From the NCBI GenBank assembly GCA_017484285.1, contig JAFUTH010000005.1, forward strand, positions 62,001 through 126,000: DNA of 64,000 bases, read 5' to 3'. The position numbers and the translations under genes were made by a program. Of the stretch, positions 9,901-19,348 are shown piece after piece. The DNA comes from Treponema sp. (GTDB lineage Bacteria; Spirochaetota; Spirochaetia; Treponematales; Treponemataceae). Positions within the stretch are counted from its first letter, which is position 1. Each line of letters opens with the position of its first letter. The notes under the pieces were generated by a model. It saw only the letters and a list, made by a program, of their open reading frames with translations. It was not told the DNA's origin and made no database searches.

Positions 9901-10029
9901 GGACAGGACAGCGCGATGGCATATTCATGGCAGAATATCGACCTTGCGGCAGGTGAGACGAAAATCTTCTCTGTGCGCCTGACATTCATCGTTGATGAAG
10001 GCGGAACGTTAGCTCCGATTGTATACTAA
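6937..10029 (+). CDS. Giant surface lipoprotein with fibronectin type III and BIG2 domains
   Basis: 1030-residue lipoprotein; the signal peptide ends in LLVFVGC. After a short linker come about three fibronectin type III-like repeats (roughly residues 30-325, for example PPAKLTAVQTSATTTTVTFS). About four bacterial Ig-like group 2 repeats follow (roughly 340-780), each with the typical pattern of VTSIELNKS, an ATVLPENATNKTVTW-like strand and GVVT/TATIT ends. The last 240 residues are a separate beta-rich domain I do not recognise. Such architectures serve as surface adhesins or carbohydrate-binding scaffolds. AAAGGAG precedes the ATG. It is first in a two-gene operon and sits behind the poly-G promoter. 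Confidence 0.85.
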   Translation: MRYLKRVLAGVIVPLLVFVGCSSDEGSTNQADTTPPAKLTAVQTSATTTTVTFSWTNPSDSDYASMIIQRSGSTSATVPKSQTSYTVEGLTAGTDYSFSFISVDTTGNQSAAYVVSVTTKATEQEETDTTVASPSNLNITVSANQEIPGYFDVTASWTASTTASVTYKVSISDVSYETPISIDEETVSATTYSSLLSPSKYKISVTAVNESNVESNSVSKIITISESGATEIVDVVTIAAPTNLLLTGSVVNSGASVLAEWAASTTESVVEYKVSVTMTGVEVYSTTVTTTTATISELNLNTEYEIAVTAYDSEGNYSESVTKTITVESSVDETELTGITLAIATEGVTGTGTYSDSCLLHIGDAIKITMTVDPSTADASTITWHYDDTVFTYDSEAGTFTAKKSATTYIYCFSTNYVSSNTLYFTVGAKATSVSLGSDFTLELEGTTSKTLSPSYYDAEGEIISSPVVKTSSWLSSDTSVATVSESGVVTAVSKGTATITYTADGVPAESVVTVVDKIILLESVSFTTGAKTVAVGAEYTLVPVLEPENANSDVVYKAYTSTYTFGATNTESDVVTITGTTVKAKKEGVAYIYAQWQYGSTTYISGSYVTFTVKPAVTSFSLDATEIELGFTETYAIDVALEPTDAIASAITYESDNTAVSVSEDGVVSTTSIGPDTVTATITVKVDELTAQTVKVTFCIPVTSIELNKSVIVLGKNSSATNLTATVLPENATNKTVTWETSNADVITVADGTVTVKGDGFATITAKAGGKAAVASVLVLNTSDTFTYDASSLKTLTSEDSSDYEGYTTDTAGKVAYKYTTNKSADVDNIGKFDIIGYDSTNNKWQSTTYVNAGWGWKLNDTQVSLSETGSATSGNLRIDVVPVLVYDKGIPFVIFVQALTNIGTEDLTNQKFGSFTDIQVAGNDNAPVTLTDYGANLMDEVTNMVFALYSKSGEGVTPVSSHWIGKYASHSYNHVYDDGITDGYTSGQDSAMAYSWQNIDLAAGETKIFSVRLTFIVDEGGTLAPIVY

Positions 10030-10045
10030 TTTCTAGGAGAACAAG

Positions 10046-13030
10046 ATGAAAATAAAGCATATTGCGATAGGCAGTGCACTTGCGACTGCTTTGCTTTTTG
10101 GTTCGCTCATTTCTTGTAGCGACATAAGCAATCAAACTGATTCTGGACAGACTGACACTGCTGAGGTTTCAGTTGAAGATACAAAAACATATGGAAATGC
10201 ATCCTTCCGTGTGTTCGTGCCCGATTATGCGGCGATGGCGAATGCAAGTGCCCGAATCATCATGCCTGGAACAGCAAAAGTGCGTTTCAGTTATTACAAC
10301 AGCAAGACCTCTGCATGGGTCGTGCATAGCACTGTTGATTTAGAAGCAGACAATTCTGAAAGCATCTCAGGAAGCAATGGATTAATCGGAAAGGTCTACA
10401 GCCTTACTTTCGAGAATATCCCGACATACTCGTATGCCGTTGGCAAATTAAAACTTGAAATGCTCGACAGCTCCGAGAATGTGCTTTCTTCGGCGACAAA
10501 CGATAGCGTCGTGAACATTTCGATGGGTGAAGTCACAAGCCCAGTATTCTATTCACTTCCAGCAAGTACCGCGAATGATTCAGGTACTCTTGCAGCTGGC
10601 GAACTGAAAGTGCTCAGAAAAGCGTTTGATGAAAAGTTTGACTGTGTGTTGACGGTCAGTATTCCGAGCGGAAGCAGCAATCCTGTGCTAGTAGTGTTCG
10701 ATGAGAACGGCAAATTTGAAAAAACACTTGAACTTTCTGCTGAAGGAACGGTAGACTGCGCCGAATATAAAGGTCTTACCAAATATTTTGGTTTCTACTC
10801 TGAGACAGCGACAAGCTATACGGCGAGTTTAGCCTACACAATCCCTGAATCTGCATTGACAGATTTGACAACCGCATTTGACAACATTCTTACAAGCTCC
10901 GACTGGACGGTTACGAACAGCAGTGCAATTACAGAATCTGACGGTGTGTATATATTCGATGGTATGAAGACAACGGGCGGTTTTGCAAGAACTGTTGTTC
11001 TCAACGAAACAAAGGCACTTTCATTCAAGGTAAAAACAAATCTTTACGAAGCATACGATGGCAGTCTCCAATTCTTGATTGACGGTGAGGTCGTAGCATC
11101 TTACACAGGACTTGGCGGTGACTGGCAGAACGCCCTGTTCGAAATTGAAGCAGGAGAGCACACGATTGCATGGAAACGCTCAGATTCGTCAAGCAGTTAT
11201 ACAAGCGGAGAAACACTCTTTGTCTCTGTAAAAGACTTTGCGTTCGGTGACGCGATTCAGGGACTGTCTACTATCAATCAGACTTTTGCCGACACGCTCG
11301 ATGAGAACATGTGGATTGGCGCAGGTGTCGCCGCAGAAGTGCTCGATGCCGACCCGGTGTATGCCACTTGGGTGCAGTACGGGGACGCGCTTGTTGACAC
11401 GCATGAAGAGGTCTTCAAGATTGGAACTCGTTCTTCTAGCACATCGGGAACTTCTTCACTCACAATCTACAAGATAACCGTCTCAGAAGAATCCGCGCTC
11501 TCATTCGATTACAAATGCGACCTGTACGATGCAGATTATCTCCGAGTCTATGTCGACGAAGAAAGTACACCTTCATTTGAAACGACAGGTAGCGGTCAAA
11601 TGTGGCAGAATGCAAGCGTGATTCTCTCCGCTGGCTCTCATTCCGTAAAATTCGCCGCAGAAAAAACGAATAACTATTATTCTACGACATACACAAACGC
11701 AGTCTATCTCGACAACATCACCCTTGCGGCAAACACAACAGCGTCGGTGGACATCTCTCCCAAAGGCGTGCAGGAGACCTACGTTGGCGGCTTTGATATT
11801 CCGTTCACCGCAAAAGCCCTGCGCTCAGATGGCTCTGTAATCAACGAAAAAACAGTCACATGGGATGGAGCTACCGACGGCACGTTCAGCCCAAGCACTG
11901 AGGGTACATTCACCGTCACCGCAACAATCGACGGAAAGACAGCAAGCAATACAACGGTAACAGTTCATTCAGCTGACTACCTTTCTGATTCTGTAACGCT
12001 TGGCGGAAATGAGTTCACTGGCACAATAACGAATCTTTCAGGTTCACGCACAAACACGACAAACATCACCTGGGAAGACCCGACTCCAAACGGCTCGAGC
12101 TTTAGCGCGGACGGTTTCTTTATCCTCAAAGGTACGGCAAACGGCGTAAACGGCTATGTTAAAATCACAAAAGATGATTACGTGACGTATTACTTCTTGC
12201 CGGAAGGCGATTTCTACCAGAGAGTCTGGCTCCGTTTTGGCGCGGGAACGTACACGGTATTCGTTACAGAAGCGAATTTCACCTACTATTCACCGGATGG
12301 CGACTATCAGGGCGATATAGATATAAGCGGCTATGGTTCTTTCTACACGAGCGGAGCGACAACCTATACGATGACCGTAACAAATACAAACGATTCTCTC
12401 TCGGCAGAAGAAGCTAGCTATTTGCTCCCGTCTTCATGGTGTCAGTGCGACGATTTCCGCATTACCAATGCAGTTCATGACGTTATTGCCAATCTTCCAG
12501 AAGATGCGACCGACGGTCAGAAACTTGAGGCACTGCACAACTGGGAAGTGCGCAGAATGTACTACGACTATGACAGCTTCAACAATACGTCAAAGCGTAA
12601 GGCTCAGGACGCGCTTCACGTCCTTGAATATGAAATGGGTGTCTGCGAAGGCTATGCGAACTTGTTCACCGCTCTGGAACGCGTAATCGGTATAAAGGGA
12701 ACTGTAGTTTGCGCACAGTACAACGCTCACGCATGGAACAACACGAATTACGGTAATTCTTGGCTGCTCTTGGATGCGACTTGGGACGATCCATTGGCGA
12801 GCGGTGACTCTGAAACTGATAAAAAGCCGCTCCGTGAAGATTACACGTACTTCTTGCTCACCACAAGCGAGGATTCCGCAACAAGGCAGTCGCATGGCTC
12901 GTATGCGATTATGCCAAGCTTAACCGCAACAATAGTTGGCGGTGACGGTGTCAATAATATGCGCAGTGTCGTATCTTCTGACGGCAAAAAAGCTCCTTAC
13001 GTACGTGGCTTGCCGAATGGTTGGTACTAA
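10046..13030 (+). CDS. Giant surface lipoprotein with C-terminal transglutaminase-like domain
   Basis: 994-residue lipoprotein with lipobox SLISC. The middle holds two related beta-sandwich repeats (about residues 270-400 and 400-565; both contain a strand ending in WQNA and a GEHTI/GSHSV turn). A BIG2-like domain around 565-640 follows. The C-terminal part has the transglutaminase/papain-like triad: Cys867 in MGVCEGYANLF, His895 in NAHAWN and Asp910 in LLLDATWDDP. It could therefore cross-link or hydrolyse proteins at the cell surface, though related domains can be proteases. It starts 16 bases after the FN3/BIG2 gene with AGGAG upstream, so both are one operon under the poly-G promoter. Confidence 0.85.
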   Translation: MKIKHIAIGSALATALLFGSLISCSDISNQTDSGQTDTAEVSVEDTKTYGNASFRVFVPDYAAMANASARIIMPGTAKVRFSYYNSKTSAWVVHSTVDLEADNSESISGSNGLIGKVYSLTFENIPTYSYAVGKLKLEMLDSSENVLSSATNDSVVNISMGEVTSPVFYSLPASTANDSGTLAAGELKVLRKAFDEKFDCVLTVSIPSGSSNPVLVVFDENGKFEKTLELSAEGTVDCAEYKGLTKYFGFYSETATSYTASLAYTIPESALTDLTTAFDNILTSSDWTVTNSSAITESDGVYIFDGMKTTGGFARTVVLNETKALSFKVKTNLYEAYDGSLQFLIDGEVVASYTGLGGDWQNALFEIEAGEHTIAWKRSDSSSSYTSGETLFVSVKDFAFGDAIQGLSTINQTFADTLDENMWIGAGVAAEVLDADPVYATWVQYGDALVDTHEEVFKIGTRSSSTSGTSSLTIYKITVSEESALSFDYKCDLYDADYLRVYVDEESTPSFETTGSGQMWQNASVILSAGSHSVKFAAEKTNNYYSTTYTNAVYLDNITLAANTTASVDISPKGVQETYVGGFDIPFTAKALRSDGSVINEKTVTWDGATDGTFSPSTEGTFTVTATIDGKTASNTTVTVHSADYLSDSVTLGGNEFTGTITNLSGSRTNTTNITWEDPTPNGSSFSADGFFILKGTANGVNGYVKITKDDYVTYYFLPEGDFYQRVWLRFGAGTYTVFVTEANFTYYSPDGDYQGDIDISGYGSFYTSGATTYTMTVTNTNDSLSAEEASYLLPSSWCQCDDFRITNAVHDVIANLPEDATDGQKLEALHNWEVRRMYYDYDSFNNTSKRKAQDALHVLEYEMGVCEGYANLFTALERVIGIKGTVVCAQYNAHAWNNTNYGNSWLLLDATWDDPLASGDSETDKKPLREDYTYFLLTTSEDSATRQSHGSYAIMPSLTATIVGGDGVNNMRSVVSSDGKKAPYVRGLPNGWY

Positions 13031-13064
13031 TTTCGATTAATTAAAATAACCATGTTTTAAACAC

Positions 13065-13097
13065 AAAAAACCGCCCTCGACTGAGAGCGGTTTTTTT
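13065..13097. terminator. Bidirectional terminator between lipoprotein operon and flaB
   Basis: AAAAAACCGC and GCGGTTTTTTT flank CTC-GACT-GAG with a single C-A mismatch, giving U-tracts in both directions. It lies between convergent genes and can serve both. Confidence 0.92.
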
Positions 13098-13126
13098 ATG
13101 CCGAGTATTTCCCGACATCGCGTGGC

Positions 13127-13987
13127 TTATCGGAGCAAGCTCAAGACTGACTGTGACTGCTGGTTTGCCTGAGCAATCATAGCTGTTCCTGCCTGCTGGA
13201 GGACCTGGTTCTTTGTGAAGTCTACCATTTCCTTAGCCATATCAGTATCACGGATGCGTGACTCAGAAGCCTGGAGGTTCTCAGCACCGATGTCGAGTCC
13301 GACTACTGTCTTCTCGAGGCGGTTCTGGTAAGCGCCCAAGTCAGCGCGCTGTTTGTTAATCTTTTTGAGAGCTTCGTCCAAAGTTCCGATTGCGCGGTTA
13401 GCTTCGTCCGGAGTTCCGAGCGTCATAATCTCTTCGTTTCCGACATTGCGGAGTCCGAGAGCACCTGCGGTCATTGTGCCGATGAATGCCTGAATGCGCT
13501 GGTCCATGTTAGCACCAACGTGGAACCACATAGAACCTGTAACAGAGTTTTCGCCAGTTGAGCGAGCGAAGCGACCAGTCAAGAGGTTCATACCGTTGAA
13601 CTGAGCCTGTGATGCGATGCGGTCAACTTCTGCGATGAGAGCAGAAACTTCAACCTGAATCTGCATACGTTCTTCATCAGTGTAGATACCGTTTGATGAC
13701 TGAACTGCGAGTTCGCGGATTCGCTGAACGATGTCAGTTGTTTCCTGCAAGTAGCCTTCAGTTGTCTGGATGAATGAAATAGCGTTCTGAGCGTTCTCAG
13801 AAGCTTTGTTCATACCACGAATCTGAGCACGCATTTTCTCAGAAACTGCAAGTCCAGAAGCGTCATCACCAGCACGGTTGATTTTCATACCTGATGAAAG
13901 TTTTTCCATGTTCTTGGTGTTGCTCAACTCTGTAAGACCTGTTGAACGCTGTGCGAACATCGCACTCATGTTGTGATTAATAACCAT
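13127..13987 (-). CDS. flaB: FlaB-type periplasmic flagellar core filament protein
   Basis: Flagellin of the spirochaete periplasmic filament core, 286 residues, the standard Treponema FlaB length. N-terminal [14 protein letters not shown] and [20 protein letters not shown] and C-terminal [20 protein letters not shown] are the conserved polymerisation domains; the variable central domain is minimal, as usual for FlaB. No signal peptide is present, consistent with export by the flagellar apparatus. AAGGAG precedes the ATG. A sigma-28-like promoter lies about 100 bases upstream. It is a single gene here; other flaB paralogues are expected elsewhere. Confidence 0.97.
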   Translation of the reverse strand: MVINHNMSAMFAQRSTGLTELSNTKNMEKLSSGMKINRAGDDASGLAVSEKMRAQIRGMNKASENAQNAISFIQTTEGYLQETTDIVQRIRELAVQSSNGIYTDEERMQIQVEVSALIAEVDRIASQAQFNGMNLLTGRFARSTGENSVTGSMWFHVGANMDQRIQAFIGTMTAGALGLRNVGNEEIMTLGTPDEANRAIGTLDEALKKINKQRADLGAYQNRLEKTVVGLDIGAENLQASESRIRDTDMAKEMVDFTKNQVLQQAGTAMIAQANQQSQSVLSLLR

Positions 13988-14090
13988 AGTGTATCTCCTT
14001 ATATTACTATCTGGTTTTTAACGACAGGTCTTCAGTTTTGAAACCTGTTGCCTGTGGGGGCGCCCACCCACCGGGTTTTGTGCCCTACAG

Positions 14091-14117
14091 TTATAGTTTC
14101 GGACTCCCAAAAATTTA
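14091..14117 (-). promoter_or_regulatory. Sigma-28-like flagellar promoter of flaB
   Basis: On the minus strand TAAA (14114-14117), exactly 15 bases, then AACTATAA (14091-14098), compared with the sigma-28 consensus TAAA-N15-GCCGATAA (five of eight in the -10). The untranslated leader of about 95 bases contains a GC-rich hairpin (GTGGG/CCCAC) and an ACAGGT/ACCTGT inverted repeat. Confidence 0.6.
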
Positions 14118-14176
14118 CTTAAGCGAAATTTTCAAAAATTTGTGATTTTTTTTGCGATTTTTAGCATAATTTCAGC

Positions 14177-14848
14177 ATGATTATTTGCCCGGCACAGCCA
14201 TTCGACCTCTTTTCGATTATGAACATTGAGCGCCAGTCGTTCATTCCTCAGATTCAAGAAAAAAAGCGCGTCTTTGAAAAACGGCTCAAGCTCTTTCCCG
14301 AGGGATTTTTGGTGCTCGCCGATTCTAGCGATGAAGTCGTCCTCAAGAACAAAGTCGCGCTCGTGTGCGGCTATCTCTGCGCCGAACGCTGGGATTCACT
14401 TCCCGATTTCTCGCTTTTGGAGCACGCGAGCGAAAAAGAGCAAAAAAATGCCCGCAAAAAAATCGAAAAACGCTTTGAGCTTGGGCATAATCCGCTGTAC
14501 ACGCACAAGGAAAGTGGCTCGATTCTCTACATTTCGTCGTTCGCGCTTTTAAAAGACTATCGCGGCAAGGGCTTAGGTGAAAAATTCTTCGTAAATGCAG
14601 TGGCGGCGCTCTGTGCCTCGCTCGGCGGAATCAAAACCGTGCTGCTGCTCGTCGACTCAGAATGGCAGAACGCTCTTAAAATCTACGAAAAATGCGGATT
14701 CAAGAAAATCGGCACACTTGAGCAGTTTTTCCCCACGATTCAAAAAAAGGAATTCGCCGACGGAATTGTGATGACGGCAGACGCGAGTGTGTTTAAAAAC
14801 ATTGAATTTTCATCAAACGCAAACGATTTGAGCGGAATTCGGATTTAG
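14177..14848 (+). CDS. GNAT-family N-acetyltransferase
   Basis: Cytoplasmic acyl-CoA-dependent N-acetyltransferase of 223 residues. Motif A reads LKDYRGKGLGEKFFVNAV, the acetyl-CoA pyrophosphate loop, and motif B is ALKIYEKCGFKKIG. The acceptor substrate is not predictable. There is no ribosome binding site; a CATAAT box ends six bases before the ATG, so the transcript may be leaderless. It is divergent from flaB and followed 36 bases later by the GH43 gene on the same strand. Confidence 0.88.
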   Translation: MIICPAQPFDLFSIMNIERQSFIPQIQEKKRVFEKRLKLFPEGFLVLADSSDEVVLKNKVALVCGYLCAERWDSLPDFSLLEHASEKEQKNARKKIEKRFELGHNPLYTHKESGSILYISSFALLKDYRGKGLGEKFFVNAVAALCASLGGIKTVLLLVDSEWQNALKIYEKCGFKKIGTLEQFFPTIQKKEFADGIVMTADASVFKNIEFSSNANDLSGIRI

Positions 14849-14884
14849 ACGCGGATAAACGCGGATTTTTACGGAGATTACAGA

Positions 14885-16417
14885 ATGAATTACAAAAACC
14901 CGATTCTTTTGTGCGATTACTCTGACCCTGATGTGGTGCGCGTGGGCGATGATTTTTTCCTCACGGCTTCGAGTTTTAATTTTGTTCCGGCTCTTCCTGT
15001 TCTTCATTCGCGCGACTTGGTTCACTGGGAGCTTATCAATTACGCGTGCACGTCGATTCCGCTTTCGGGCTACGAAAAAGTGCAGAACGCAAAGGGCGTG
15101 TGGGCACCGTCAATCCGATTTCACGGCGGAAGATTCTACATCTTTTTTGCGACTCCTGACGAAGGCATTTTTTTTACGAGCGCGAGCGACCCCTACGGCG
15201 AATGGAGCGAATTACAGTGCGTGTGGAGCGGACGAGGCTTTGAAGACCCGTGCCCGCTGTGGGAAACCGACGAGAACGGAAACGAGCGGCTTTTTGTCGT
15301 CCATGCCTATGTAAAAAGCAGAATCGGCTTCAATTCAAAACTCGGGCTTTTGGAACTCGACCCAGCCACTTTCAAAGTGATTGGCGAAGACCGCTTCATT
15401 TTTGACGGCACAAAAACGCAACCGACGATTGAAGGCCCGAAATTCTACAAACGGAACGGATTTTACTATATTTTCGCGCCCGCAGGCGGAGTGACGAACG
15501 GCTGGCAGACGGTTTTGCGCTCAAAGCGAATTGACGGCGACTATGAAGAAAAAATCGTGCTCGCTCAGGGAAATTCGCGCATAAACGGCCCGCATCAAGG
15601 CGGCTGGGTGACAACGCCGAGCGGCGAAGATTGGTTCATTCACTTTCAGGACGCTGGCATTTTCGGTCGGATTGTGCATTTACAGCCGATGCGGTGGATT
15701 GGCGATTGGTGCGTCATGGGAAACGCAGTCGCACTCGATGACGAAAAAGCCCTTTCTGTCGTGGGCGAGCCAGTCGAAAAATGGAAAGTGCCGAGTGTCA
15801 TTTCGACAGGCTCAATGACCGCTCGAAAAACTCCGTCTGATTTTCAATTTTCTGCAACGCCGAACGAACGCAATTTTTCCACCACGAAAAATTCCCTGTG
15901 GCTCACGCCGTCAGTCTGCACGAAAAAAATCGACTCAAAAAAATTTTCTTATGAAAAAGAATTCTCTCTTGCGGGAGAATGGCGCGAAAACGAGCGGCGG
16001 GGAATCATCTTTTTGGGGAACGAATACGCCGCGCTTCAAGTCGAAAAATCGGGCGAAAACGAATTTACGATTTCCTATCTTGAGTCCCGCGGAAGCGAAT
16101 CGGGAGACGCACAGCGCGAAGAGAAAATCCTGTGGAGCGAGAAGATTTCTCGCCGCGCTTCGCTTGCCCAAAGTGAGACAAATTTTGCGCCCGAGTGTGT
16201 GGGCGGAGCAAATCTTTCAGCACTGGAATCAAAAAAAGCACGAAGCGAAGAAAGAATCACTTTCAAACTGAAATTCACCGCCATGCGAGACGGAAAATCG
16301 GGAACAGTGCGGTTTTTTGTGAGCACACGCGGATTCGAGCAAAAAATTTCATTCAAATCCGCGCCGTTTACGACCACAAACGCGCATTGGGTCGGCGGAA
16401 GGTACGGATGGTTCTAG
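14885..16417 (+). CDS. Glycoside hydrolase family 43, probable beta-xylosidase or arabinofuranosidase
   Basis: Cytoplasmic exo-acting hemicellulase of 510 residues without signal peptide, likely cleaving imported xylo- or arabino-oligosaccharides. The five-bladed propeller domain shows the family triad: base Asp14 in DYSDPDVVR, Asp121 in GFEDPCP and general acid Glu183 in TIEGPKFYK. The C-terminal 190 residues fit the beta-sandwich domain common in this family, but are unusually Ser/Lys/Glu-rich. ACGGAGAT precedes the ATG. Its stop codon abuts the stop codon of convergent trkH with no gap. The specific sugar is inferred from family only. Confidence 0.92.
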   Translation: MNYKNPILLCDYSDPDVVRVGDDFFLTASSFNFVPALPVLHSRDLVHWELINYACTSIPLSGYEKVQNAKGVWAPSIRFHGGRFYIFFATPDEGIFFTSASDPYGEWSELQCVWSGRGFEDPCPLWETDENGNERLFVVHAYVKSRIGFNSKLGLLELDPATFKVIGEDRFIFDGTKTQPTIEGPKFYKRNGFYYIFAPAGGVTNGWQTVLRSKRIDGDYEEKIVLAQGNSRINGPHQGGWVTTPSGEDWFIHFQDAGIFGRIVHLQPMRWIGDWCVMGNAVALDDEKALSVVGEPVEKWKVPSVISTGSMTARKTPSDFQFSATPNERNFSTTKNSLWLTPSVCTKKIDSKKFSYEKEFSLAGEWRENERRGIIFLGNEYAALQVEKSGENEFTISYLESRGSESGDAQREEKILWSEKISRRASLAQSETNFAPECVGGANLSALESKKARSEERITFKLKFTAMRDGKSGTVRFFVSTRGFEQKISFKSAPFTTTNAHWVGGRYGWF

Positions 16418-17866
16418 CTATTTCTTCCAATAATCGGGGAAAAGGAAGATAATCAAGTTATACAATTCCAAACGACCGGCAATCATTGCGAATGAATACC
16501 AATATTTGAGGAATGTCGGAATCATACCATAATTTGCGCTCGGGCCAAGCGTGCCGAACGCAGGACCGACATTTCCGACCATTGAAAGGCTTGCTGTAAG
16601 GCTCGTGAACATGTCCAATCCGCAGAAAGTGCTGACCATCGTAGTGAAAAAAACGAGCGCAAAATAGACGAAAGTGAACGCCGCCACATTGAAGACCAAA
16701 TCTTTGCGCCCCGCTTTTTGATTCAGACTGACCGTAAAAACGCCGTGCGGGTGCAACATTCTGAGCATTTCGTTCCATGCCTGCTTTTTGAGCACGACCC
16801 AGCGGATGATTTTGAATCCACCCGAAGTTGAGCCAGAGCAGCCGCCCGTAAAAAAGAGCAAAAAGATAAAATATTGCGCCGCGCTTGGCCACGTTTCGTA
16901 GTCGGCGGTGGCAAATCCCGTAGTGGTCATAACGCTTGCAACTTGGAAGCTCGAATAGCGCAGGGCTTTTGCGAACGAGCCGTAATGCGGAATCAAAACG
17001 AGCGCAATCACAATCACGCAGAGCGCAAAGAGCGAAATGTAGGCTTTGAGTTCCGAATTCTTTTTGACTTCTTCAAATTTGCCCGTAATCACATAAAAAT
17101 AGAGACTGAAATTCACGCCCGCAAGGAACATGAACACCGTGCAGATGATTTCGACGGCGAGCGAATTGTACGCGCCCACGCTTGCGTTTTTGGTGGCGAA
17201 ACCGCCCGTACCGAGCGTGGAAAATGCGTAGGAAAGCGAATCGATTACATCAAGACCGCAGATTTTGAGTGCGATGAATTCGGCGACCGTGAATCCCGTG
17301 TACAAAAACCAGAGCGTTTTTGCCGTGCTTGCCATTTTGGGCGTGATTTTGCCCTTTTCTGGCCCTGTGCTTTCGGCTTTGATGAGCTGGAAACTTCCCA
17401 CACCGAGGAGCGGAAGAAGTGCGACCGTGAGTGCGATGATTCCCATGCCACCGAGCCAGTGCATCTGGCACCGCCACAAGTTGATTGAACGCGGAAGTGA
17501 CTCTACATCGGAAAGAACCGTTGCTCCCGTGGTGGAAAATGCCGAAACGCTCTCAAAAAGCGCGTCGTGGAAGGTGGAAAAACTGCCGCTTGCCAAGAGC
17601 GGAACGGTGCCGAACACGCTGATTGAAATCCATGCAAGCGCGACAAAGGCGAATACGCTCCGAATCGAGAATTTTATCGTCGTTTTTTTGCCCGCAAAGA
17701 AAAAAATCGCTCCCACAAGTGCGGAAACTGCCAAAGGAACGGCAAAACTCGGAATTACAGAAAATTCCCCGCACGAAAGCGCCGTGAGAATCGGAACGAT
17801 GAAGCTCAATCCCACAATCGAGAGAACGATAAAAATAAGCCGCGCAAAGACGAATAGTTGTGTCAT
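16418..17866 (-). CDS. trkH: TrkH family potassium uptake channel subunit
   Basis: Inner-membrane potassium-conducting subunit, 482 residues, many hydrophobic helices. Pore-loop signatures are visible as SAFSTTGATVL, STLGTGGFATKN, ASVMTTTGFATADY and SMVGNVGPAFG, the four quasi-repeats of Trk/Ktr channels. GCSGSTSGGFKIIR is a family motif. It lies 38 bases downstream of trkA on the same strand, so channel and regulator are co-transcribed. It converges on the GH43 gene with abutting stop codons. Confidence 0.96.
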   Translation of the reverse strand: MTQLFVFARLIFIVLSIVGLSFIVPILTALSCGEFSVIPSFAVPLAVSALVGAIFFFAGKKTTIKFSIRSVFAFVALAWISISVFGTVPLLASGSFSTFHDALFESVSAFSTTGATVLSDVESLPRSINLWRCQMHWLGGMGIIALTVALLPLLGVGSFQLIKAESTGPEKGKITPKMASTAKTLWFLYTGFTVAEFIALKICGLDVIDSLSYAFSTLGTGGFATKNASVGAYNSLAVEIICTVFMFLAGVNFSLYFYVITGKFEEVKKNSELKAYISLFALCVIVIALVLIPHYGSFAKALRYSSFQVASVMTTTGFATADYETWPSAAQYFIFLLFFTGGCSGSTSGGFKIIRWVVLKKQAWNEMLRMLHPHGVFTVSLNQKAGRKDLVFNVAAFTFVYFALVFFTTMVSTFCGLDMFTSLTASLSMVGNVGPAFGTLGPSANYGMIPTFLKYWYSFAMIAGRLELYNLIIFLFPDYWKK

Positions 17867-17904
17867 TTACAGTTTTCCATTTTCAGTTTTCATTTTTCCG
17901 TTTT

Positions 17905-19341
17905 CTATAGTTCCGTGCCGAATTTCTTCATGACGGTCTCGTTTTCGCTAGCGTTGATGATGAGGACGATTTTGTCGCCCGCATCGAGGACGGTGCTTCC
18001 CACGGGAATTGAGTAGTGTTCTTCGCCCGTTTTTTGCACTTGGAGCAAGAGGAATTTTCCGTTTTCGGCGATGTCTTTGAGCGCCTTTCCGTTCACTTCG
18101 CTCGTTTCGGGAATCGTGATTTCCGCGATTTCAAGCGAGCCACCGTTTACCGAGTGAATGCCCGTCACGCTGTCGCCGCGCAAGTGGCTCATAATGCTGT
18201 CGACGACGGAATCGCGGATTGGAACGGCGACTTCAATGCCGATTTTTCGCGCGACTTCACCGAACGCGGCATTCGCAACGAGCACGATGCTGTTTTCGAC
18301 GCCGAGCGACTCAATGTATGCCGCCATGACCATGTTCAGCTCGTAGTTTGAGGTGGCGCAGATTACCAAATCGAATTTGTCGATTCCTTCTTCTTCGACA
18401 AAACCTTCCTCTGTGACATCGGCGCAGAAAACGCGCGTTCCGGGGAATTTTTCGCTCGCCGCCTTTGCGTTCGCTTCGTTTGAGTCGACAATCACAAAAT
18501 CTTGCGAGGCTTTTGATTTGAATCCGAAGAATTTTGCGAATTTGCTCTGTTTTTTGTGAATCAGCCGTTCCGCGACAATCGTTCCGATTCGACTCGCACC
18601 CACGAGCGCGATTTTTTTGACATCTTTAACTTTTGAGCCGCAAAGCGCGAGCATGTCGGGCAAATCCGCGCGGTTCATGAGAATGCCAAGACAATCCCCA
18701 CCGTGCAGAATCGTGCCGCCACTCGGAAGGGAAGTTTCGCCCGCGCTTTCGACATAGCCAACCACGAATTTTTTTTCGGTGAGTTTTCGCATGTTTTGGA
18801 GCGCGATTCCGTCCAAGCGGCTTCCGTTTTCAATCGTAACGCGGATAAGCTCAAAAGAAGAGTTTTCAAATTGAAGCGAGTCGGTGATTGCTCCGTGCTC
18901 CACTGCCGCCACAATCGCTTCCGCCGCCTCAACATCGGGGTGAATCATGTAATCGATTCCATACAAATGGCGGTTTTCGCTTGAAAGTTTGCTCGCGTGC
19001 TTTTGGCTTGCCGCGCTCGTGTTGGCATAGTAGGCATAATTTCGCACACGGGCAATTTTGAGAATCTTTGGGTAGACTGAATCGACGAGCGAGCAGGTAA
19101 TCATGTTCACTTCGTCGTTTGAGGTAACGCAGACAAGCGCATCCGCCGTTTCGATGCCCGCTTCTTCCAAAGTTTCGAGATTGTTTCCGTCAGCTTGAAT
19201 CACGTTGCAGTCGAGACGATTTGACGCATGGCGCACCGTGGTTTCGTCATTGTCGATGAGAACGACATCATTTTTTCCGTTTATAAGACGCTTGGCAAGC
19301 TGCGTGCCCGTGAATCCCGCGCCTACAATTACGATTTTCAT
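17905..19341 (-). CDS. trkA: Trk system potassium uptake regulatory subunit TrkA
   Basis: Peripheral cytoplasmic nucleotide-binding regulator of TrkH, 478 residues with two Rossmann-type RCK halves. The first begins MKIVIVGAGFTGTQLAKRL and the second VKKIALVGASRIGTIVAERL; each is followed by a TrkA-C domain. I start at the ATG at 19341, where the Rossmann strand begins; the 16 codons upstream overlap a good promoter whose predicted start site falls at this ATG, so the message is probably leaderless. It is followed by trkH. Confidence 0.95.
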   Translation of the reverse strand: MKIVIVGAGFTGTQLAKRLINGKNDVVLIDNDETTVRHASNRLDCNVIQADGNNLETLEEAGIETADALVCVTSNDEVNMITCSLVDSVYPKILKIARVRNYAYYANTSAASQKHASKLSSENRHLYGIDYMIHPDVEAAEAIVAAVEHGAITDSLQFENSSFELIRVTIENGSRLDGIALQNMRKLTEKKFVVGYVESAGETSLPSGGTILHGGDCLGILMNRADLPDMLALCGSKVKDVKKIALVGASRIGTIVAERLIHKKQSKFAKFFGFKSKASQDFVIVDSNEANAKAASEKFPGTRVFCADVTEEGFVEEEGIDKFDLVICATSNYELNMVMAAYIESLGVENSIVLVANAAFGEVARKIGIEVAVPIRDSVVDSIMSHLRGDSVTGIHSVNGGSLEIAEITIPETSEVNGKALKDIAENGKFLLLQVQKTGEEHYSIPVGSTVLDAGDKIVLIINASENETVMKKFGTEL

Positions 19342-19348
19342 TTGAAAT

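Noticed and set aside
14848..14885. Repeated ACGCGGAT before the GH43 gene considered as an operator
   Set aside because: Only two short, partly overlapping copies, one inside the end of the upstream gene region; insufficient for a site call.
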